NCBI GenBank assembly: GCA_021234155.1
Contig: JAJEKV010000002.1
Span: 44,069,203-44,133,202 of the forward strand
Origin: Isoetes taiwanensis
Lineage: Eukaryota > Streptophyta > Lycopodiopsida > Isoetales > Isoetaceae
Reading direction: 5' to 3'
Length of the DNA: 64,000 nt
Shown here: positions 32,830 through 45,071 of the stretch, one piece after another
Layout: each line of letters opens with the position of its first letter
Position numbering within the stretch: position 1 is the stretch's first letter
Made by a program: the position numbers and the translations under genes
The notes under the pieces: generated by a model
Told to the model about the DNA's origin: nothing
What the model saw: the letters and a program-made list of their open reading frames with translations, nothing else
Databases searched by the model: none

Positions 32830-34382
32830 CAGCTCAACCCAAGTGCAGGTACATCAACTATTATGAAGAGAATCATACAAGCTTGGAATAAAGTGTCTGT
32901 CTGTTTTAAAGCTTATCCAATTGAGAATGTTTCAGAGGACTTTAATTTCTTCTGGCACCAGGGCTTGGCAGATGAGGATGATGGGTGTCTAGCTCTGAAA
33001 CACCCTAGAAAGTATAAAGAGTGTATGCTTAAAGGTCTAAGCACAGTTGGCAGTATGGTCAGGGATGGAGGATGGAAGACATGGCAGGAAATCTTCACAC
33101 TTGTGCAAGATTCTAGTTGTAATAGAAATATCTATAATGCACTAACCCGACACCATAAAAGACCAGACACTGAAATAAAAGAACAGAATTGGGCCTTGGA
33201 TGGAAATAGCTATAGAGTAGCCAAAATTTATTCTATTCTGCTGAATGCTCAAGAGACAAAAGTTGCTAGTCAGTGGGATTGCCCTGATTCAGAAGCTATC
33301 CGAGCTATTAGAAAGGGTTGGAAATTACAGTGTGCAAAAAAGATCATCCTTTTTAGATGGCTTGTCCTGAATAGGAGTCTTAAGTCCAATGCATTTCGAG
33401 CCAAATATAATGACCAGATTTCGGATATATGTCCTTTAGGCTGTGGCCACACAGAATCCTCTAGCCATATTTTTATTTGCCCTTGGCTGTCTCCTTTCTG
33501 GAATTGGATTGGTCCCCATATAGGTGTTACCCGAACTCATGAGCATGATCTTTTTTGATTTCCTTGTAAATGGTTCCCCATTTTTGGATACAGTCAGAAC
33601 TCTATGTTTGTGGGTGATCTAGAAACACAGGAATAATGTGGCCATCAATCATTCTCTTCCAGATCTGAATTTCCTCAAAACAACTCTTCAATTAGAGTTG
33701 GCAGATGCAGCTATGGCTCATAGACTGAGCAAGGGTTCCAATTATGATAAAAGTTGGGATGCTTTGGGCTCCTTTCAGGGGTTTTATTCATACTTTACTT
33801 CCTATTTTAACAACCTATCTGATGCTGATAATAGATTATCTGGTGAAGAAACATCATGAAAGAGGACATGTTAGGGAGGTTCCGGAAGGCACGAAGCCCA
33901 TGTCTCATTGGGAGGTTCTTGAAGCCCTACTTTGGGTTAAGACAGAAACTATAATGATCCGGACATTGAACGACTACTGAATGATGAGGATATCTAGCAA
34001 TTTAAACAAGAGCTCAAGCCGTATTTTGAAGACAAGCTCGGTATATGTGAGGGAGCCCGTGATTCCTGGATTCTATATATCCTGGATGCTGCAGCATATG
34101 GAGCAATTGAATTGGACGAGTTGCTCAACAAGCATACAGATCAGGCCTTTGCGATAATTACTCTAGATGGAGTAATTGATGAATGAGGTTGCAGCTGCAG
34201 ATTTCTCTGAAAAGCTTAATATCTTTATGATCTGCAAATAACTTTAGCTCCTTTTTGTTTGATTTAAGGATTAAAACAATGTTTAAGTCTAGTTGAATTT
34301 TCCTCCTCGGGAGTGTTAGACCAATTTTGACTAAGTCATGGCCTTCATAACAGAGTCCCACTCTGTTTTTTGTATTACCATG
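32830..34382 (+). pseudogene. Internal LINE ORF2 fragment with RT zinc-binding domain
   Basis: The frame to 33558 carries the C-terminal region of a LINE ORF2: KLQCAKKIILFRWLVLNRSL and a zinc-binding CPLGCGHTESSSHIFICPW module (zf-RVT type). A frame change follows, and the rest (to about 34185, ending in ITLDGVIDE) is the same C-terminus as in the LINE end at 2543-2800, here with stops. The 3' UTR is cut off at GTATTACCATG, before the poly(A) that the 2.5-kb copy has. Both ends are therefore truncated. It replaces about 25 bp of the flanking segment. Confidence 0.85.
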
Positions 34383-34721
34383 CCCCAAACCTGCTAGAAA
34401 ATGCAATCAATATGGACGGATTTATCTTATAATTCAACCAGACTACTTCTTGCTCAACATGGTCATAACATGCATTTTCAAGAACAAAATGCCACAGTCC
34501 CATCTTTGGCTATGCTATAACTTGCAAGTAATTTAGGCCCAGTAACTCAATGAGAAATTCCAACACCCCAACACCCACGGGCCCAAGATAGTGAAGGATT
34601 GCAGTAAGAATTCACAAATATCAATGCAGCTTGAGTATAAATGCCACATTAACTCTAGAATATGCAAGAAACATCCACCACAACATTGAGATAATGACAA
34701 TGTCTTTTATCATATAGTAGC
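34383..34721. repeat. Right copy of the flanking segment, second part
   Basis: Homologous to 13763-14100. It ends in TAGTAGC and runs on into AGTGTTCAATTG, showing the sequence without an LTR at the position where the left copy has one. Confidence 0.85.
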
Positions 34722-35080
34722 AGTGTTCAATTGTTGCAGCTCTACTCTATGAACTCATGCATACGAAAGTCCAAGGTGCATCTTTGAGTGTCACAAGGAA
34801 AACATGCAAAACACCCTAAATTGAGGATCAAAATGCAACTGCAAAGTTCTGCCGAATCCACATAGATCTTAATCCAAATAGAGCTGCCTTGTTTATCTTA
34901 ACAGATTGACCAAATTTTCATTCCCATAGCAAAGCACATAAATAGAGTGCTGCTCGAACCTCTACCAAAATAACTCAATGTCCTAATAAAACTACTTTAA
35001 CCAGTGTAATACCAAGTGAGCTAATGTGATTATTTTTTATCTTGAATCTATGTTTTTTTTTATAACAACCCATTCAATTG
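34722..35080. other. Unassigned DNA
   Basis: Sequence to the right of the uninterrupted LTR target. No gene or repeat is recognised. Confidence 0.4.
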
Positions 35081-36778
35081 TTTTAGGAATATATGGTCTA
35101 TAGTTTCAGGAATTGTTATTCAAATCCCCCTGGAATCCCCTGTTATTTTGCTACATATTTTAAACAAGGTGCACCCTGGACAACCACAGTCGTCGGATTC
35201 GTCAATTCTACGACCCAGATCGTATGTTGGGGCCTCTGGGCACGTCTCATTTTGCTTATAATCATTTATGATTGAGGCGCCTATGATACTGAAATATGAA
35301 ATACGATTTTGCCTAAGGTTTTGGGGGAATATTGAACCTCTATACGACTTTGCCTAAGATTTTAGAATATGAAATACGGGGGCTTGAACCTCTACCAAAA
35401 TAACTCAATGTTCTATTAAGACTACTTTAACAAATGTACCCAGTGAGCTAAGGTGATTATTTTTTATCTTGAAACTATGTTTTTTTTATAACAACCTATT
35501 CAATTGTTTTAAGAATACGGGGGCTCGAACCTCTACCAAAATAACTCAATGTCCTAATAAGACTACTTTAACCAATGTACCCAGTGAGCTAATGTGATTA
35601 TTTTTTATCTTAAATCTATGTTTTTTTTTTTATAAGAACCCATTCAATTGTTTTAGGTATATATGGTCTATGATTTGGAAAATTGTTATTTTTACATCCA
35701 TATCAAATCCCCTTGGAACCCCCTGTTATTTTGCTACATATTCTAAACGAGGTGCACCATGGACAACCACAGTCGTCGGATTCGTCGATCCTACGACCCA
35801 GATCGTATGTTGGGGCCTCTGGGCACCTCTCATTTTGCTTATAATCATTTATGATTGAGGCGCCTATGATTTTAAAATATGAAATACGATTTCGTCTAAG
35901 GTTTTGAGGGAATATTGAACCTCTATACGACTTTGATTTTAGAGTATGAAATACGGAGGCTCGAACCTCTACCAAAATAACTCAATGTCCTAATAAGACT
36001 ACTTTAACCAATGTACCCAGTGAGTTAATGTGATTATTTTTTATCTTGAATCTATGTTTTTTTTTATAACAACCCATTCAATTGTTTTAGGAATATATGG
36101 TCTATGGTTTTAGGAATTGTTATTTTTACATCCATATCAAATCCCCCCGGAACCCCCCCCTCCCCCCCCCCCCTATTTTGCTACATATTTCTAAACGAGG
36201 TGCACCCTGGACAACCATAGGAATCGGATTCGTCGATCCTACGACCCAGATCGTATGTTGGGGCCTCTGGGCACCTCTCATTTCACTTATAGTTATTTAT
36301 GATTGAGGCACCTATGATTTTGAAATATGAAATATGATTTCGTCTAAGATTTTGAGGGAATATTGAACCTCTATACGACTTTGTCTAAGATTTTAGAGTA
36401 TGAAATACGGGGGCTCGAACCTCTACCAAAATAACTCAATATCCTAACAAGACTACTTTAACCAATGTACCCAGTGAGCTAATGTGATTATTTTTTATCT
36501 TGAAACTATGTTATTTTTTTTATATAACAACCCATTCAATTGTTTTAGGAATACGGGGGCTTGAACCTCTACCAAAATAACTCACTGTCCTAATAAGACT
36601 ACTTTAACCAATGTACCCAGTGAGTTAATGTGATTATTTTTTATCTTGAATCTATGTTTCTTTTTATAACATCCCATTCAATTGTTTTAGGAATATATGG
36701 TCTATAGTTTGGAGAATTGTTATTTTTACATCCATATCAAATCCCCCTGGAACCCCCTGTTATTTTGCTACATATGGA
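35081..36778. repeat. Tandem array of tRNA-like cassettes and longer composite units
   Basis: Five tRNA-like cassettes occur on the minus strand, each with an A-box TAGCTCACTGGG and a B-box GGTTCGAGCCC (or a one-base variant) about 60 bp apart, at about 35377-35457, 35519-35596, 35955-36032, 36410-36488 and 36553-36630. They alternate with a longer unit (about 35087-35370, 35655-35955, 36088-36410, truncated at 36685-36778) that contains GTGCACCxTGGACAACCA and CCCAGATCGTATGTTGGGGC. Lengths vary by poly(T) runs and a C-tract near 36146-36170. No cloverleaf fits, so these look like SINE heads in tandem, not tRNA genes. Confidence 0.75.
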
Positions 36779-37308
36779 GATAGCAAAAAGATGGATGAAG
36801 TGGGTTCTTCAATATGTGTAGCCCTATCTTGCATGTGCACTGGTATGAACGGGTTTTATTGCCATTGAAATGACTTGGCATTGTTTGTTCCTTTTTCCTG
36901 CTTCCAAAAATGCTGTAGTTTTTTTTTTTAGTCAATCTTTTGAGTTGTGCAGGTTTTCCTCTTTTAGTCAGAATGAACTTAAAAAAAAAACCGTTTTCAT
37001 GTCCTTAGGTGATATATCAAACACGAAAAAAACAAGATAGCTTTTCGTTTCCTTAGGGAGTTGGTTAATTGTGGTAGACATGTTTACGATCAGCACAATT
37101 GTGACTTCATGCTGCAAAATCACCAATTTGCTACTATTACACTTATATCATGAATTAGAGACAACTGTAAGTTATGAATAGCAGCTTTTCTCAGCTTCCA
37201 ATGCGAAGACTAAATGCGATTTGCGATTGAAATGGAGATTTGATCAATCTGTCAAGGTACCGTATTTCATATTCTAAAATTTAGGCAAAGTCGTATAGAG
37301 GTTCAATA
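36779..37308. other. Spacer ending in an inverted piece of the composite unit
   Basis: No gene is seen. The last 50 bp (about 37258-37308) is the reverse complement of the CTCTATACGACTTTG part of the array unit, so an inversion or insertion boundary lies here. Confidence 0.45.
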
Positions 37309-40300
37309 TTTTTTTTTTTTAAAGAACTGTGTCATCAATATATTAAAAGAATGGTAATGTTACAAAGCAAGTGAGGAGGAAAGAGAACTGCCCCAAAGAG
37401 ACAGCGATACCTCGACACACCACAACAAACTCACAGAAAAACTGCAACTCTATTACTGTACAAACCGACCAGCACCATGTACAATACCCAAGAAGTCCCG
37501 CCAAATGGCAAACTTCTGCTCTACTAATCCCGGGAATACCAGAAAGCTTTGAAATAGCTTGTACCTGAGTCGAGGAATCAGAGAGGCTGCATGCTGCTGA
37601 ATCCCCTGAAAGATCCACAACTGTCGCGCTTCCAAATCAGCCACACCAACCAAGCCACGCACAGATGCAAGGCTTGTTGCTGCAAGAGCGACCAAGCACC
37701 ACGATACACATGAAGCAGCAATTGCTGGCTAGTCAATCTCACCTGAAACAGAGCCCTGACCCAATCCCAGGCAGCCTGCAAGTGAGGGCATAAAACCAGA
37801 CAATGCTCCATAGTCTCACGATGAAGGCCACAACAAGGGCAGAGAGGGCTCACACCCGGCCTAAACTGACTCACAAGGGCATTCAACTGATACAGCGGTG
37901 CACCACCTGCCACAGAAGCACCCTAACCTTCGGTGGGGGAAGCGAGCTCCATGTCCACGTCTAAATCGAGCGCCATCGAGAACCCGGAAGCTGCAGAGAC
38001 CACTTGCCTGAAGGGGGCAGAGTGTCATGAATAGCCAGCACCCGGTAATAAGACCGCACAAAACAAGAAGACACAACATCCGGATGAACCTTCCAAACCT
38101 GCACCACCACATCATCCTGAGGGACTATAGGTATGTGTAGAGGAATACTCCCCGCCACTTGTTCCCAGATAGCCCGGTCACTGCCCCTCAGGTGAAAGTG
38201 AGCTCGAAAGAACTCCCACGAAGCTAGCTGACCACCCCAATACCAATCCTCCAAGGTGAGCACAGCAGCTCGCCTCCAACCAGCCTGCGTCCGAGCATGC
38301 ACAGTGGCAGCCAAGGGCAAGTGCGCAGGGGGTAGAGGAACCCACAAGAAAGGAGAAGAGTGGTGATAAACGAGGCATAATCTAGCTGGAAGAGCACACG
38401 CACATGATCCCAAGCCCGCAACACCCCCGTGAGAAAAGGGGATGCATGTGGGAAAGGCCGAAGACCATACAACAGTGCCCAGGGCAACTCCACATGCACA
38501 GACGGCTTTCCAAACGCCACACAATGACGAAGAGACTTCAACAACAGCGCCGCACCAGGAGAAGATGCTCCATCCTGCAGAGTGCTCCAAACAAACTTGG
38601 AGACCAACACCTTACTATGCAGTGCCAAATCCAGAATGGCCAAGCCCCCATCCTCCCGGGGGCAGAGACACTTCCACCAAGCCACTTTATCAACCGCGCC
38701 TTCATCATCCCCGCCCCACACAAAATTTCGAACAATATTATCCAAAGCCTGTATCTTACCCTCAGGAGCTAACATGGCAGATGCTGTATACACATGAGTG
38801 CTACAAAGTACTAACTTGGCAATAGTGATCCTACCTGCCATGGACAACTTGCTACCCTTCCACCAATTGAGGTGTTTCTGCAACCCCTGCAAAATCTCAT
38901 CCCACACCCTCCCCATGGAAACATCCCCTCCAAAGGGAATACCCAACAGGGAGGCGGAGTTAGCTGGGCCCATAATGCATTTACCCCAATTCAGAAGAAT
39001 GCCCGAGGCCAAAGAGAAAGTATCCAGCAAACCCTTCACATTCCGCAAATTCCTCTCTTTTGCCACCAAGAAGAGGAAAGTGTCATCGGCGAACTGGTTA
39101 ATAATCTGTTGGCTACCATCCTGCATCCGAAGCCCATCCACCACCCCCTCCTCCACTGCAGCAAAAAAACAACTGAGACAGTGCCTCCGCCACAATCGTA
39201 AACAAAAACGGCGCCAAAGGGCACCCCTGACGCACCCCTCTGCCTAAGTAGGAAAAGGCGGAGGGTTCACCCTGGCACACCACCGTAGCCCGTGCTGACC
39301 TATGCAGCTTCATGACTGTCTCTATAAAGTGAGGACCACAGCCCAACGCTAACATCATGGCAGACAAGAACTCCCAACGGACACTATCGTAAGCTTTGGC
39401 AAAGTCAAGCTTAAGATAGACAATGCCTTGACCTGTTCTCTTGGCCCAATAAAGGCCCTCATAAGCTGCGGCAACATTAGTCAAAATGTTCCTCCCAGGA
39501 ACAAACCCAGACTGCACCTTACTAATGGAAGAAGCCAACACCGGCTTCAACTTCTCTGTCAGGGCTTTCACAATAATCTTGTACACAGAGGACAACAAGG
39601 AGATAGGCCTCCAATCATTAATGGTAGAAGGCTGCTTAACCTTAGGAATCAAGGAAATGCATGCGGTATTCAAGATCCTATCCATTTGAGAAGACTGCAG
39701 CAACTCAAGATACACCTGGTACACAGACTCACCAGCCCACTCCCAATAAGTCTGAAAGAACTCCACAGGGATGCCATCCAGCCCAGGACATTTATCCTTG
39801 GCCATGCACATACATGCCTCCGCTAAATCCTCTCTGGAGAGCTCCTGCTCCAAGCTCTCACGCTGGTGAGGCAGAATAGATGGCTTAACAGCCCCCAAAA
39901 CAAGCTCCTGCATCTCCTGCTCATAGGGAAGAGTGCGCTGTGCGAAAAACCCTGAGAAATGAGCATGCACATACCTCTGCAAATCAGCGGGATCCTCCAA
40001 AGTCCGGCCATCAGGCAAAGCAAGGGACGCCATAGATGCTGCATATCGCCGCTGCCTAGCTGCTCTGAAGAACACCGACGAACTTGTGTCCCCCTCCTTC
40101 AACCAGGTAAGGGCCGCCTTCACACGCGCGTCCTGCACTTTAACCTGCTCCAGAGCAACAATACACTGCAACACTGCATTCTCCCTAATGCCATTAGAAG
40201 GTTGCGCCCGAATCTTCTCCAACTCCTGATAGAGACCATGCAACTCCTGCCCTGCTGCACACGCTGCCTACCAAAGACCTTGGCAAAACGCTTCACCCTG

Positions 40301-41038
40301 GCCAACACAATCACTATATCAGACATACCCTTCAGAGATGAAAAGGTATCAAGCCACAACTCCTGGCACTGGGCCGAGAAATCCGCATCAGCCAGAAGCC
40401 GGGTGTTCAAACGGAACACCGTCCTAGAGGGTCGAGAGGCAACCGCACTCTGACTGGACAAAATTTAAGGGTAATGATCAGAAATGGAGGTAGACAGAAT
40501 GTTACTCCGACGCAAAGAGGGCACACCATCCAGTGCGCATGGGGAAGCATAGCACCGGTCATGCCTAGCATACGCCCGGCCCGCACCAATCTGCCTATTA
40601 CAATAGGTGAAAGACAAGTCCCCAGGGACCTCAACCAAGGCCAAATCCTGCAACAAACGAGACCACTGATCCCTCTCAAACCCATGCACAACCTGGGTTC
40701 CAGAACCAGAGCGATCCTCTACTCGCTCTACCATATTGAAGTCCCCTAACAGCAACCAAGCGACCTGCAACCCACCAAGGGCTCGCAACTTATTCCGGAA
40801 TGTGGCCCATAAAGCACCCCGCTGAGAAGGCTGATTAGGGGCATAAACATTAACAATCCCCCACTCTTGCCCTCCCTCCAACCACTTAATTATTGCCCAC
40901 CGACCAAACCTGTCTGCTGCAGAGTATGTGACCTGCACATCCATCCTCCAAGCAATAAGAGTACCCCCACTAGTCCGCGCAGAAGAAGAAGCAATAGAGA
41001 CAAACTGCCTACCAACCATATTCATGAGCCTGGACATA
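37309..41038 (-). mobile_element. LINE retrotransposon, 5'-truncated, multiple frameshifts
   Basis: On the minus strand, 41037-40465 is an apurinic-type endonuclease lacking its N-terminus (LLLGDFNMV, RHDRCYAS, SISDHYP). 40243-39113 has RT motifs: QSGFVPGRNI, LKLDFAKAYDSVRWEFL and GVRQGCPLAPFLF. After a frame change, 39195-38224 carries INQFADDTFLF with the catalytic FADD, then LGIPFGG and the thumb region. Further shifted pieces lead to the zinc-binding domain at 37913-37578 (CPCCGLHRETMEHCLVLCPH). The 12-T run at 37309-37320 is the poly(A) tail. The 5' junction at about 41038 falls inside the endonuclease, as expected for incomplete reverse transcription. Not functional. Confidence 0.93.
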
Positions 41039-41190
41039 TCACCCCTATGATTTTGAAATATGAAATACGATTTCGCCTAAGGTTTTGAGGGGCTGGTGAT
41101 CCTGCCCCTCCCAGAGGCCCCAACATACGATCTGTGTCATAGAATCGACGAATCCGACGACTGTGGTTGTCCAGAGTACACTATCATTGT
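41039..41190. repeat. Forward and inverted fragments of the 35-36.7 kb composite unit
   Basis: ATGATTTTGAAATATGAAAT (about 41048) is in the array orientation. GGCCCCAACATACGATCTG and CGACTGTGGTTGTCCAGAG (41115-41178) are inverted. A further inverted scrap, GGTGCACCTCGTTTAGAATA, is at about 43379. The repeat family was broken up and rearranged around the LINE. Confidence 0.65.
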
Positions 41191-43879
41191 GGAAGTTGTT
41201 TGAAGAGCCTTATATAACTAAATGTCATGACAATGTGTGACGTATATTCGTTGTTCATTGTCTTAGATTGTTCTAGACAAATTAAGCACCTTCAAGTGAT
41301 ACGTGTATTATAATCTGATAATCTGAAACGATGTACCTCTCTACATGCCTAGTAAATGCCTCACAACCTTTTTTTTATTAAGGTCTCTTTTATTTTCTGC
41401 TTAAGCCGCTGCTTTTTCCTGACGACTGCACTTCATGCTGCTTCACCTGAGCTGGCTTTTGCCTGTATTGAAACCATAACAGTACAAACATAGCTGTTAA
41501 GAAATTAAAAAAGCACATTAAACTCAAATAACACTCATGCTAAAGCGAACAACACATTAAAGTAATATCCATTTAAAAACATGAGGATTTGCTTCGGCAG
41601 TACAAACCTCAAAGTTGCTTATAGTAGACATATATGACTGTATCAACTGCTCACATCCTACACAGAGGAAAAAAGCAATGCGTCCATGCAAATAGTCATG
41701 CTCTCACTTTTCAATGTTACAACAAAAAAAGCAAACATGGCAGAAAATAGAAACGACAGGAAGTAAACAAAATAAATACTTGAATTCATCGTCCGTTGGA
41801 AATGGGGACTTGTTGTAGTTGTATCATTATTAGAAGTACCCCTTACCTTCTCCCAAAAAGACAACATCAATAAATTCTATTTTTATGCCTATTGCACGAA
41901 TACAACTTGCCATTATTCCATAAACAACTCAAAATGATTATCTAGACATGGGTTATATGCTGCTAAGAGACCATGCACAGTCACTAATCTAATCTTTCTA
42001 TCTGGCTGCACGTAGCAACCTACAAAAGTCTAGGAGTTTGAATATGGGGAGCTTGCTCTAAAGTGGAAAACTGAGGGCAAAAATACACCTGCGTTGTTTC
42101 ATCCAGAAGCTCAGACAGATTTGTAGATTTGCAGATTTCAGGCTTGCTAATTATCAACATTCTCATCCGAAGTAGGCTCAGTAGGCTACTGCTGCAAGGA
42201 AGCCTTCCCATATGTTGCAAAACCTTGTCTTTCATTTCCCTGATATCAACAAAATCTTGTCTTCCATTTCCTTTACTTACATCTCTCTAACTTGCCTAGT
42301 GGGCAATTAAAAAAGTTGTCGTATTCCTTCGAGAATAGATGACGCTTTATTCCAAGTGATGGGATTCAGTAGCATCGGAGCTTTCTAACAGAGGATTCAT
42401 AATAACTGTGTTAAGAGAGAAAAAGTATATTTCCCACCATAGTTTGTCCTTGAAGACCCATCTATGGCCATCTTCGCATGATTGATGGGCTTGGATCAAC
42501 TTCTGACTTTCTGCAAATTTGCAAAGATCTTTGCTTTTGACATAGTGCAAAAAGCTTGAAACCGGAATCCAGATCATCCTGCCCTGTATGATATTTCAAA
42601 ATCTGTATTTGGAAATGGCTTCCAGATCATCCTGTCCTGTATTATATTTCAAAATTGTATTCCATCTTGAACCTAAGATTGTGCACCATAGCTTAGATTA
42701 AGCCTGACTTTTGCTTAAATCAACCTAGTTTATGTAGCCTTGCAGTTATTATCATATCTTCCACGTCTATTAAATCTTTCAGAATGGGGTTTTAAGAATT
42801 GAATGTAAGAGATGAGGTTACAGAGTTAAAAAGGCCTACCTAGAGATTGCACAATAGCGAGGATTGCAGGTTTGACTGCAGAACAAGACCAAAATAATCT
42901 ACTACAGAGACATATACATGCTGCATATGCCGGAGTAGTTATTCTCGCAAGCTACAAAGAAGAAGAAACCTTATCACAGTTAATGACGAATGAAAGAGGA
43001 AGCAAAGTGAACAAAGAACTTCTCACATGAAAAATAAATGCTATAATGCACCCATTGACTCATGAAAAATAAACCCCTGCCATACAACGAAAAATTTCAT
43101 CTACATATCACTAGCACAACCAGTGTTGGGCAAAGTTTTTAAATCCAATCGGAAATTTTCCTACTCTTTCATCAAATAGCCGGATATTTTCAGTTCCCAA
43201 TCGGAAATTTGTATTACTCTTATACAAATATGCATAAAAACCTACCGGAATTTTTCCTGTAATGCGTTAACTCAACCAGAAATTCTTAGTTTCAACCCGA
43301 ACAAACCTTCTCTACCCCGGAATTTGCCCAACAGTGAGCACAACCCACAACGTAAGATCTGGGCTGTAGGATACAGGGTGCACCTCGTTTAGAATATGTA
43401 GCCTCTTCTTTTATGAAGCTGGGTAACATGGTTCAAAATGTACGCTCAGTAGCAGATAGTTGTATACAACGTCTCTTTGGATCCTACTCCATACAAATGT
43501 TGAACTTCATGGACGATCATTTTGGATGCTAAAAAACAGCATTATCATATGGCAATGATAGCTTGTTCACACACAGTGAAAATCAAGTTAATATTTTACA
43601 CTTAAACTGACCCTTAGAATACATACCCGAGTTCCTATAGCAACAACTAGACCAATAGTTTCCAGCCATGCACAACTCTAAAATGCTAGTGGTCCCCATT
43701 TAGAGCCATCCAACATGACAATCATTTTCTCCAAAACTTTATGCAATTTATATCTTTTTTTGCAAATTACACATATATATAAACATTGGGGAATGATGTA
43801 AAAATGAAGAACAAGTTTTGGCATTGCTAACTATGTTACTTTAGAAAGTTTGTTTTTCTAAAGACGATGTCGTTTGCTT
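41191..43879. other. Unassigned DNA, no gene seen
   Basis: AT-rich, with short open frames on both strands (for example minus 42577-42347) that I cannot support as exons. AATCGGAAATTT appears twice, near 43147 and 43199. The lone repeat scrap near 43379 belongs to the composite unit described upstream. Confidence 0.4.
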
Positions 43880-44812
43880 CATCCTTTTGGATAAGTTGAC
43901 TCAACGACATTGGAAAATGGCAGGAATCTTCACAATTAGAGCACGGTATGGCTCAGGCCAGCTGCTGTCATGGGAGGCGTTTCAGCTAAAGTTTTTGTTG
44001 GGGCGATGGAATAGAGCTCTTTGGTAAAAAGTTGTTCACGATCTACAGCCCATTCTGCCACACCAAGCAGATATGTTGATATGGGTTTGTCATGAGGAGG
44101 TTAAGGAGTGCAAACTTGTGAACTCTTTGTATAATTTATTGCTCGATATTGATATTCTTCCTCCTTCTAATAAGTGGCCCCTTCAACTCCTTCCTCCTCA
44201 ATGGCAGCAGATGTGGTCTTGGGCATGGGATAAGCTACTTCATCCTAAAGTGGTAGTTCTTTGGTGGCAGATTCTTCATCGTCGGGTTAACGTGCTTGTC
44301 CACAAGTTTAACCCTAGAATATCAGATCAGTGTCTAGTATGCAAGCGTGCATATGAGACCATTAAACACTGCTTTTTTATGTGTGATCACCTCAGACAGG
44401 TATGGGATTTGTTGTTCTCTCTTTTTCAAGCTTCCTTAACAAGCCAACAAGTGCTCTTGGCAATTTTCCCAAGTGCTTGAAGGGAGTTACAAAGCCAGGC
44501 TTTTCATCTTGCAGCAGGGTGGTTGCTTTGGACTGTCTGGAAAAGACGAAGATTGGTAATCTTTAAAGGTTTGGATGTGGCAGATAATCGTGTTCTCCAA
44601 GAAGCTCAAGGTCACATTGCTAAGTCGTACCAATGTTCTTTACTTGCTCCTCGTAAGACACGATTAATCTCTGAGAAGTATTTGGATGTGCGCTCTTATG
44701 CTTAGGCAGGTTGCTGCTTATCCGTTGAGATTTTATTCCTATCTTTGTGCTTATACTTGTATTTGATTCTTTGATTAAATAAAGTCTAACGCCCTTCAAC
44801 AACAAAAAAAAA
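43880..44812 (+). pseudogene. LINE 3' fragment with zinc-binding domain and poly(A)
   Basis: The translation (LTQRHWKMAGIFTI, LLSWEAFQLKF, DILPPSNKWPLQLLPPQW, CLVCKRAYETIKHCFFMC, ASLTSQQVLLAIF) is collinear with the C-terminal third of the minus-strand LINE at 37-41 kb. It is therefore a second, opposite-strand member of the same family. Stops interrupt the frame near 44023 and 44480. A 3' UTR and an A-rich tail (about 44799-44812) end the copy. Confidence 0.82.
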
Positions 44813-45071
44813 AATTAAATTTTTGTTTGAAAAAATATGTTCCTCATATTTTCGTCGCTGAAAGGGCTCTCCAGTCGACACATTAATTTTTGGGGCCATT
44901 TCTGTTTTTTTTTTCCTCTATTTTTCTTTGTTCTACACGTGGTTGGGAGCCACAAGCTTATGACGATGAAATTATTATTTGCTTTGAAGCAAAGCCCGAA
45001 TTGTCCAGCGATTCAATTGACTACCATTTCTAAGGATAAGCTCTTCGCCAGATTTGCCCAACCATTCCGCC

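Noticed and set aside
35377-36630. Functional tRNA genes
   Set aside because: A and B boxes are good, but no acceptor stem or anticodon arm can be paired, and copies share the same defects.
35081-36778. Organelle DNA insertion
   Set aside because: No chloroplast or mitochondrial gene could be recognised in the unit.
38404-39826. Plus-strand open frames across the LINE
   Set aside because: They are antisense shadows of the GC-rich LINE coding region on the minus strand.
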